Assembly (NCBI GenBank): GCA_023416135.1
Contig: JAEZIF010000173.1
Coordinates: forward strand, 1-6,890
Length of the DNA: 6,890 nucleotides
Source of the DNA: Pseudomonadota bacterium
GTDB lineage: Bacteria > Pseudomonadota > Alphaproteobacteria > Reyranellales > Reyranellaceae
Reading direction: 5' to 3'
Part shown: positions 1 through 3,965 of the stretch, piece by piece
Layout: each line of letters starts with the position of its first letter
Position numbering within the stretch: position 1 is the first letter of the stretch
Translations under genes and position numbers: made by a program
The notes under the pieces: generated by a model
The model's input: only the letters and a program-made list of their open reading frames with translations
Told to the model about the DNA's origin: nothing
Database searches by the model: none

Positions 1-169
1 GCTTGTCGAGCGCCGAGCCGCGGCCGGCGCTGACGGTGATGGGCGGCAGGTTGACGGGCGCCGACTGCCCGGGTTGGTCAGGCGGTGGGGTGTCCTGCGC
101 CCTGACCAGCGCCGGGATCAGCGCCAGGCCCACGAATGCGGCGAACGTCGCCGCGCGAACGGAAAGCAT
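1..169 (-). CDS. TonB-dependent outer-membrane receptor, N-terminal fragment (gene runs off the left edge)
   Basis: Seen: 56 codons read leftwards from an ATG at 169-167, with no stop before the edge. Residues 1-24 form a Sec signal peptide (MLSVRAA, then a hydrophobic core FAAFVGLALIPALV, likely cleavage after VRA at 22-24). A Pro/Gln-rich linker follows, then LPPITVSAGRGSALDK at 41-56. A short disordered linker followed by 'LPxITVSA' is the usual lead-in to the plug domain of TonB-dependent receptors, which import metal complexes, siderophores or cobalamin through the outer membrane using TonB energy. The start is supported by GGGAGA at 180-175, five bases upstream. The gene lies 61 bp downstream of the DUF2946-like gene on the same strand, so co-transcription is likely; that neighbour hints at copper or another metal, but the substrate cannot be read from this fragment. 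The barrel is outside the window, so the family call rests on the N-terminus and context only. Confidence 0.7.
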   Translation of the reverse strand, partial: MLSVRAATFAAFVGLALIPALVRAQDTPPPDQPGQSAPVNLPPITVSAGRGSALDK

Positions 170-194
170 GAAAATCTCCCAAGTGACGAACGAA

Positions 195-220
195 CGCGAC
201 GCACGGCGAAGTGCGTCGCG
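195..220 (-). other. Intercistronic RNA hairpin (10-bp perfect stem, 6-base loop)
   Basis: Bases 195-204 (CGCGACGCAC) are exactly complementary to 211-220 (GTGCGTCGCG), with a six-base loop. The element lies between the stop of the DUF2946-like gene and the start of the receptor gene. On the minus strand the stem is followed by a moderately U-rich stretch (UUCGUUCGUCACUU) but not a true U-run, so it may be a weak terminator or attenuator, or an mRNA stability element. The function is inferred. Confidence 0.55.
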
Positions 221-230
221 GCTTCAGGCG

Positions 231-620
231 TCAGACGGGGAGGGGTGGCGCTCGCGGTTGGCTGGGCCCGTCACGGATGCCGACGGGCGTAAGCGCCTGA
301 GCCGTCTCGAGCGGACGGACCGTCGTCGCCGGTCGGTCGATGGCAACGAAGCGCGTCGACGGCTCGCCGAGTGCCGGCGAATGGGCAAGGCCCAGGCAGC
401 ATTCGTGCAGCGTCCCGGCGGTCGCCGGATACTGCTCGCCGTCCTGCCGGGGGGCCTCTTGCAGGGTGCCGGGCAAGCACATCGCCGCCCAGTTGGCCGG
501 CGCGCCGCTGCGCGTCAGCGCGGCATGGGCCAGCGGTTGCAGGAAATTCAGCGTGATCGCAAACAGCGCCGCGGCCCATGCCGCCGCCCGCCAGCCCTGG
601 TCGGAGCGTCTGCGATTCAT
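231..620 (-). CDS. DUF2946-like small exported protein, putative metal-binding accessory
   Basis: A 129-residue protein starting at ATG 620-618. Seen: basic N-terminus (MNRRR), a hydrophobic segment at about 12-33 (AAAWAAALFAITLNFLQPLAHA) that is a signal peptide or single membrane anchor, C48, then H72-E-C74-C75 and H80, and a Pro-rich tail (SQPRAPPLPV). This layout of N-terminal anchor, central Cys, H-x-C-C-type cluster and 'R[GA]PP' tail resembles the DUF2946 family, small proteins often found beside TonB-dependent receptors, copper receptors among them. The Cys/His cluster could bind a metal on the periplasmic side; this is inference, as no biochemical role is established for the family. 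The next gene downstream on the same strand is the receptor, 61 bp away, so they probably form an operon. The Shine-Dalgarno is weak (TAGGTAG). The family assignment is by pattern recall and moderate. Confidence 0.65.
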   Translation of the reverse strand: MNRRRSDQGWRAAAWAAALFAITLNFLQPLAHAALTRSGAPANWAAMCLPGTLQEAPRQDGEQYPATAGTLHECCLGLAHSPALGEPSTRFVAIDRPATTVRPLETAQALTPVGIRDGPSQPRAPPLPV

Positions 621-668
621 GCTGCTACCTAGACACGAACGCGGCGCGAGCGAAAGGGGCGTGTTGTC

Positions 669-1226
669 CTAAAACGTGTCTTTGCTGAAAGCATCCCTTG
701 CCGTCGTAAGGATTTCCCGCGCCAGTGCCGGATCGTCGACGGCGCGCGCCAGCGTGAGCGCTCCCACCATGCCCGCATAGGTGGCAATGGCCCGGCGGCG
801 GCGGGCAGCCGGTGTGCCGTGCCTCAGCAGGACGACGAGACGGTCGACCTGCCGGCGTATCCCCGCGGTCACCGTCCTGCGCACCGCCGGGCCCCGCCGG
901 GCGACGTCGGCACCCAGCGCCGCCACGACGCAGCCGTCGGCGCGGTCGGCGCGGTGGCGGTCGGACAGGTAGCTGGCCACGAGGTCGGAAAGGCTGTCGA
1001 CCCGCTCCTGCCACGCCATGCTGCGCTCGACGGCGTGCGCCATTGCCTCGGCCATCAGCGCATCCTTGGAGGCGAAGTGGCCGTAGAAGCCGCCGTGCGT
1101 GAGGTCGGCCTCCTTCATGATGGCGTCGACGCCGACACCGTCGAAGCCATCGCCGCGAAACAGGCGGGCTGCCGCTTCGACGATGCGCTGGCGGTTCTCC
1201 GTCGCCTTCTGCCGGCTGACCCGCAT
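669..1226 (-). CDS. TetR/AcrR-family transcriptional repressor
   Basis: A 185-residue protein, normal length for the family. Residues 10-60 are a TetR_N domain: helix 1 (ENRQRIVEAAARLFRGDGFDG), then the helix-turn-helix at about 31-51 with the hallmark DLTHGGFYGHFASKDAL (usual form '...G.[LF]Y.HF.SK..L'). The C-terminal part (about 75-185) is the helical ligand-binding and dimer domain; its ligand cannot be read off. C99, in 'DGCVVAALGADVAR', is the only cysteine. The start at ATG 1226-1224 is supported by GAGGGAA about six bases upstream. The gene is divergent from the SDR gene at 1319, and the shared gap holds two near-identical palindromes that cover its own predicted promoter, so it probably represses itself and the SDR gene. 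The inducer is likely the SDR substrate or a related small molecule (inference). The stop lies 48 bp before the DUF2946-like gene on the same strand; read-through into that gene is possible but not shown. Confidence 0.93.
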   Translation of the reverse strand: MRVSRQKATENRQRIVEAAARLFRGDGFDGVGVDAIMKEADLTHGGFYGHFASKDALMAEAMAHAVERSMAWQERVDSLSDLVASYLSDRHRADRADGCVVAALGADVARRGPAVRRTVTAGIRRQVDRLVVLLRHGTPAARRRRAIATYAGMVGALTLARAVDDPALAREILTTARDAFSKDTF

Positions 1227-1253
1227 GAAATTCCCTCACCGATGCCTGCCGAA

Positions 1254-1283
1254 ATTATACATGACGATCATCATCAAAAACAA
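1254..1283 (-). promoter_or_regulatory. Predicted promoter of the tetR-family gene
   Basis: On the minus strand a perfect -10 box TATAAT (1259-1254) lies 18 bases downstream of TTGTTT (1283-1278). Transcription would begin near 1247, leaving a leader of about 20 bases. The left palindrome (1261-1274) falls inside the -35/-10 spacer, a classic repressor position. This is a motif match only. Confidence 0.55.
1261..1274. promoter_or_regulatory. Predicted TetR operator, copy 1 (imperfect palindrome)
   Basis: ATGACGATCATCAT is a 14-bp dyad with one broken pair. It is a near copy of the element 26 bp to the right and sits within the predicted tetR promoter spacer. It is part of a 23-bp direct repeat (1257-1279 against 1283-1305, 21 of 23 identical). 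Confidence 0.7.
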
Positions 1284-1289
1284 TATATG
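1261..1289 (+). promoter_or_regulatory. Candidate promoter of the divergent SDR gene
   Basis: ATGACG (1261-1266; 4 of 6 match to TTGACA) and TATATG (1284-1289; 4 of 6 match to TATAAT) are 17 bases apart. Transcription would start near 1296 with a leader of about 23 bases. In this reading copy 1 of the palindrome covers the -35 and copy 2 covers the start site. The match is weak and is supported mainly by position. Confidence 0.35.
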
Positions 1290-1300
1290 ACGATCGTCAT
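1287..1300. promoter_or_regulatory. Predicted TetR operator, copy 2 (perfect 14-bp palindrome)
   Basis: ATGACGATCGTCAT is identical to its own reverse complement. It lies 19 bp before the SDR start codon and repeats copy 1 with one base changed. Perfect dyads of this size between a TetR gene and its divergent target are normally the repressor's binding site. Confidence 0.8.
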
Positions 1301-1318
1301 CAAAACACGGAGCTCGTA

Positions 1319-2101
1319 ATGGCCAACCGCACAGCCCTCGTCACTGGCGCCTCCTCGGGCATTGGCGCCGTCTATGCCGACCGGCTCGCCCGCCGCGGCC
1401 ACGATCTCGTCCTGGTGGCGCGCGACAAGTCGAAGCTCCAGGCAACGGCCGCGCGCCTCAGGAGCGAGACGGGCGTCGCGGTCGAGTTGCTGCCCGCCGA
1501 CCTCACCGATCCTGTCGAGCGCGGCAATGTCGAACTGCGCCTGCAGGAAGATGGCCGGATCGGCATCCTGATCAACAATGCCGGCACGACGGTTCCGGGC
1601 GGCTTCAGCAATCCCGACCTCGACTCGCTGGACAAGCTGATCCGGCTCAACGTCACCGCCGTCACGCGGCTCGCCGCCGCGGTGGCGCCACGGTTCGCGG
1701 TCGAAGGGGAGGGTGCTATCGTCAACGTGGCCTCCGTGCTGGCGCTGGCGCCGGAGGTCTTTCACGGCATCTATCCCGCCACGAAAGCCTTCGTGCTGAC
1801 CCTGTCGCAGTCGCTGCAGGCCGAACTCGGCCCGCGCGGGGTCTATGTTCAGGCCGTGCTGCCCGGCGCCACGCGCACCGAGATCTGGACGCATGCCGGC
1901 CGCGACGTGAACACGATCCCCGGCGTGATGGAGGTCGGTGAACTGGTCGACGCGGCGCTGATCGGCTTCGACCGGCGCGAGCCGGTGACGATCCCGCCGC
2001 TGCCCGACGCCGCGCAGTGGGACGCCTTCTCCGGCGCCCGGATGGCGATGCTGCCCAATTTCAGCCAATCCCACGCCGCGGCGCGCTATCGCGCGCCCTG
2101 A
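1319..2101 (+). CDS. Classical short-chain dehydrogenase/reductase (SDR), TetR-controlled
   Basis: A 260-residue Rossmann-fold oxidoreductase, probably cytosolic. Seen: the cofactor loop TGASSGIG at 9-16, R35 after beta-2 ('LVARDKSKL', a basic residue that usually favours NADP(H)), D61 in 'LPADL', NNAG at 86-89, N111, and the catalytic S139, Y152 and K156 (Y-P-A-T-K), with PG at 182-183. All active-site residues are present and the length is normal, so it should be functional. The C-terminal part after about 185 is unlike the usual Gly-rich end of fatty-acid or sugar SDRs, so the carbonyl or alcohol substrate is unknown. The start ATG at 1319 is preceded by GGAG at 1309-1312, six bases away. 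It is divergent from the TetR gene and probably repressed through the palindromes at 1261-1300. It is convergent with the Nudix gene, with only 10 bp between stops. Confidence 0.93.
   Translation: MANRTALVTGASSGIGAVYADRLARRGHDLVLVARDKSKLQATAARLRSETGVAVELLPADLTDPVERGNVELRLQEDGRIGILINNAGTTVPGGFSNPDLDSLDKLIRLNVTAVTRLAAAVAPRFAVEGEGAIVNVASVLALAPEVFHGIYPATKAFVLTLSQSLQAELGPRGVYVQAVLPGATRTEIWTHAGRDVNTIPGVMEVGELVDAALIGFDRREPVTIPPLPDAAQWDAFSGARMAMLPNFSQSHAAARYRAP
2080..2097. terminator. Candidate bidirectional terminator hairpin between convergent genes
   Basis: GGCGCGC (2080-2086), loop TATC, GCGCGCC (2091-2097): a perfect 7-bp all-GC stem covering the last sense codons of the plus-strand SDR, and 15 bases beyond the stop of the minus-strand Nudix gene. 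No U-run follows on either strand, so intrinsic termination is uncertain. It is the only strong hairpin I found at the convergent junction. Confidence 0.35.
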
Positions 2102-2111
2102 TGCCGGGTGG

Positions 2112-2732
2112 CTAAAGGCCCAGTGCCAACAGGCGCGGATCCCGCGTCCGCCGGGCGAACACCCGGAGCTGCCATAGCGCGGCGAGATGCAGACCCGGGA
2201 TCTCCAGGCGGCCGTCGGCCAGGTCGGCCAGGAAGCGCTCCCACGGCACGAGGTGGGTGCTGATCACCTCGCCCGCATCGAGTTCCGGCTCGGCGACCTT
2301 GCGGGCGTCGAGCGCCAAGAAGGCATGCACGCGGTTGTTCTGCCGCGCGGTATTGGCTGTCGACGAACCCAGGGCATGCCATTCCTCCGCAGCGTAGCCC
2401 GTCTCCTCGCGCAGCTCGCGCTTCGTCGCCTCCAGCACGCTTTCGCCCTCGTGGTCAGGCGTACCGCAGGGCAGCTCGAAAGAGTTGCGCTCGATGCCGT
2501 GGCGGTACTCCTCGATCAGCACGATCTCGCGTTCGGCCGTGAGCGCGATCGCGCAGACCCACTCGGGAAACTCGATGGTGTGGTAGGGCGCGAGGATGGT
2601 GCCGTTGGGCACGCGCACGGTGTCGCTGCGCACCGCCAGCCAGCGGTCGCGATAGGAGTACTTCGAGTCGAGCACCTGCCACGGCGCGACGGCCGGGGCG
2701 GAGGGCGTGGCAGGTTTCTTGGGATCGGCCAT
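2112..2732 (-). CDS. Nudix hydrolase, ADP-ribose pyrophosphatase-like
   Basis: A 206-residue protein. After a Pro/Ala-rich N-terminal tail (1-17) the fold begins at 'WQVLDSKYSYRDRWLAVRSD', followed by an 'EYRHGIERNSFELPCG' strand typical of ADP-ribose pyrophosphatase-type enzymes. The Nudix box runs from G90 to Y113 and includes R105-E106-L107-R108-E109-E110-T111-G112-Y113; E106, E109 and E110 would bind Mg2+. The distance from G90 to E97 is six residues instead of the canonical five, a one-residue insertion. Enzymes of this class hydrolyse nucleoside diphosphates linked to another moiety (for example ADP-ribose or NADH derivatives); the true substrate is not determined. It is the last gene of a three-gene operon, 13 bp after the SDR stop, with a GAGG-type Shine-Dalgarno overlapping that stop. 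The gene is convergent with the SDR at 1319-2101. Confidence 0.9.
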   Translation of the reverse strand: MADPKKPATPSAPAVAPWQVLDSKYSYRDRWLAVRSDTVRVPNGTILAPYHTIEFPEWVCAIALTAEREIVLIEEYRHGIERNSFELPCGTPDHEGESVLEATKRELREETGYAAEEWHALGSSTANTARQNNRVHAFLALDARKVAEPELDAGEVISTHLVPWERFLADLADGRLEIPGLHLAALWQLRVFARRTRDPRLLALGL

Positions 2733-2745
2733 CAGACGCCCATCC

Positions 2746-3504
2746 TCAGACGGCGGTCCAGCCGCCGTCGACCACGATCTCCGCCCCCGTGACGTACGAC
2801 GATTCGTCCGACGCCAGGAACAAGATGGCGTAGGCCACCTCGTCGACCTCGCCGGCGCGGCCCATCGGAACGCCCTTCAGCGTCTTGGCACGCGTCTCCG
2901 GGTCGGCGGTGCGGCCCGAGGTGCGCATCGGCGGCATCAGGCCGGGATGCACCGAGTTGACGCGGATGCGGTCGCGGCCGTGCTGTGCCGCGGCCGCCTT
3001 GGTGATCAGCCGCACCGCGCCCTTGGAGGCGTTGTAGCCGACATGGATGTAGCCCTGGCCGACGATACCGGAGACCGAGGACAGGTTGATCACCGACCCG
3101 CCGTTGCCCGTCTGCTTGATGGCGGCAATGCCGTACTTCATGCCCAGGAACACCCCGGTGGCGTTGATGCCCATCAGCCGGTTCCAGGCCGCGGTGTCGT
3201 AGAGGTCCTGCTCGGCCGAGCCCGAGATGCCGGCGTTGTTCACCAGCACGGTCAGCCCGCCATGCTGGGCGACCGTCTCGTCGACCACCGACTTCCACTG
3301 TGCTTCGTCGGTAACGTCGAGGTGCATGAAGGTAGCCGTACCGCCCGCCTTCTTGATGTCGGCGACGACCTGCTCGCCCTCCTTGTCCAGGAGGTCGGCC
3401 ACCACCACGGCCTTGGCGCCCTCGCGGGCGAACAGTCGGGCGGTCGCTGCGCCCATTCCGCCGGCCGCGCCGGTCACCAGGGCCACCTTGTCCTTCATGC
3501 GCAT
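2746..3504 (-). CDS. Classical short-chain dehydrogenase/reductase (SDR), NAD(H)-type
   Basis: A 252-residue cytosolic oxidoreductase. Seen: TGAAGGMG at 11-18, D37 at the end of beta-2 ('VVVADLLD', the acidic residue that selects NAD(H) over NADP(H)), D63 in 'HLDVTD', NNAG at 89-92, N114, the S142-S143 pair, catalytic Y157 and K161 (Y-N-A-S-K), PG at 187-188, and the family-typical end 'FLASDESSYVTGAEIVVDGGW'. This is the FabG/3-hydroxysteroid-dehydrogenase-like group; the substrate is unknown. The frame is open 16 codons further upstream (to 3552), but that would overlap the exporter gene. ATG 3504 has AAGGAG eight bases before it, so it is preferred; a second ATG at 3498 would be too far. 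It is the middle gene of the exporter-SDR-Nudix operon (gaps of 16 and 13 bp). Confidence 0.93.
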   Translation of the reverse strand: MRMKDKVALVTGAAGGMGAATARLFAREGAKAVVVADLLDKEGEQVVADIKKAGGTATFMHLDVTDEAQWKSVVDETVAQHGGLTVLVNNAGISGSAEQDLYDTAAWNRLMGINATGVFLGMKYGIAAIKQTGNGGSVINLSSVSGIVGQGYIHVGYNASKGAVRLITKAAAAQHGRDRIRVNSVHPGLMPPMRTSGRTADPETRAKTLKGVPMGRAGEVDEVAYAILFLASDESSYVTGAEIVVDGGWTAV

Positions 3505-3512
3505 GGTTTCTG

Positions 3513-3518
3513 CTCCTT
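3513..3518 (-). promoter_or_regulatory. Shine-Dalgarno that fixes the SDR start at 3504
   Basis: Minus-strand AAGGAG ends eight bases before ATG 3504-3502 and lies in the 16-bp gap after the exporter stop codon. It excludes the longer frame beginning at 3552, which lacks such a site. Confidence 0.8.
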
Positions 3519-3520
3519 CT

Positions 3521-3838
3521 TCACGCAAGCCTGAGGCCGACGATGCCGGCAACGATCAGGGAGATCGATACGATGCGCATGGTCGACGCGGGATCGCCGA
3601 AGGCCAGGATGCCGACGACGAAGGCACCGACCGCGCCGATGCCCGTCCATACCGCATAGGCCGTTCCCATTGGAATGCTGCGCTGCGCCCACAAGAGCAG
3701 CGCGCCGCTGGCCGCCATGGCAACGATGGCAAAGACGATCCACCACGGCCGGGCCCCCTGGTCGGTCCAGCCGAGCTTCAGTCCCAGCGGCCAGCCGATT
3801 TCGCAAATCCCTGCCAAAAAAAGATAGAGCCACGCCAT
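3521..3838 (-). CDS. sugE: Small multidrug resistance (SMR) transporter, SugE/Gdx guanidinium-exporter subtype
   Basis: A 105-residue inner-membrane protein with four hydrophobic helices (about 3-22, 32-50, 57-77, 86-104). The proton- and substrate-binding E13 is present in 'AGICEIGWPLGLK', and 'IPMGTAYAVWTGIGAVG' (55-71) is the SMR signature. W16, S44, Y61 and W64 align by eye with residues that mark the Gdx (SugE) subtype, which exchanges guanidinium for protons as a dual-topology dimer; the Qac/EmrE subtype differs around E13. The assignment to Gdx is therefore good but by eye. The start ATG 3838 has an excellent TAAGGAGG at 3850-3843. It is first in the operon, ahead of the SDR and Nudix genes, and is divergent from the peptide-binding-protein gene. 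I saw no clear guanidine riboswitch, but a 6-bp hairpin lies just before the Shine-Dalgarno. Confidence 0.9.
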   Translation of the reverse strand: MAWLYLFLAGICEIGWPLGLKLGWTDQGARPWWIVFAIVAMAASGALLLWAQRSIPMGTAYAVWTGIGAVGAFVVGILAFGDPASTMRIVSISLIVAGIVGLRLA

Positions 3839-3853
3839 CTGTCCTCCTTACGA

Positions 3854-3880
3854 CAACGGCTGTCATTGACGGGACCGTTG
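3854..3880 (-). promoter_or_regulatory. Dyad/hairpin in the leader of the exporter operon
   Basis: CAACGG (3854-3859) pairs with CCGTTG (3875-3880) across a 15-base loop that itself holds GTCA-T-TGAC (3862-3870). In the minus-strand transcript the hairpin ends three bases before the Shine-Dalgarno of the exporter, so it could be an RNA control element; as DNA it could be an operator in the divergent gap. It does not show the double ACGR-loop hairpins of guanidine-II or an obvious guanidine-I core. Confidence 0.4.
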
Positions 3881-3900
3881 CAGCCTGTTCTGATTGAGAC

Positions 3901-3916
3901 TTGCACGCATCTTGCA
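3901..3916 (+). promoter_or_regulatory. Sigma-54-like -24/-12 element upstream of the peptide ABC operon
   Basis: TTGCACG, four bases, then TTGCA resembles the sigma-54 consensus TGGCACG-N4-TTGC[AT]. The -12 GC is intact and spacing is exact, but one of the two near-invariant -24 guanines is replaced by T. It would give a start near 3927 and a 39-base leader, with GGGAG at 3955-3959. A sigma-70 alternative, TTGAGA (3894-3899) with AGGATA (3916-3921), overlaps it. Either is only a motif match. Confidence 0.3.
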
Positions 3917-3965
3917 GGATAGCGAGAGCGACTGAGGGAATGACGAGGGGTTAAGGGAGTCAGTC

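Noticed and set aside
3..632. A 209-codon plus-strand open frame opposite the DUF2946-like and receptor genes
   Set aside because: Arg-rich shadow product. The minus-strand genes have signal peptides, ordered motifs and a Shine-Dalgarno for the receptor.
631..681. Inverted repeat AGACACG / CGTGTCT around the tetR stop codon
   Set aside because: Only 7 bp with a 37-base spacer; this could arise by chance and it has neither terminator nor operator features.
1274..2074. A 266-codon minus-strand open frame opposite the first SDR
   Set aside because: Compositional shadow; it also runs into the operator region and has no recognisable domain.
2707..3534. A 275-codon plus-strand open frame opposite the second SDR
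   Set aside because: Antisense to a protein with a complete SDR active site; composition is that of a shadow frame.
3505..3552. Upstream start of the second SDR at ATG 3552
   Set aside because: It would overlap the exporter gene by 32 bp and lacks a good Shine-Dalgarno, while ATG 3504 has AAGGAG at ideal spacing and gives the normal N-terminus before the cofactor loop.
3839..3965. Guanidine riboswitch upstream of the Gdx-like gene
   Set aside because: The leader lacks paired ACGR-loop hairpins (guanidine-II) and I see no guanidine-I core; only one simple stem is present. A covariance-model search would settle it.
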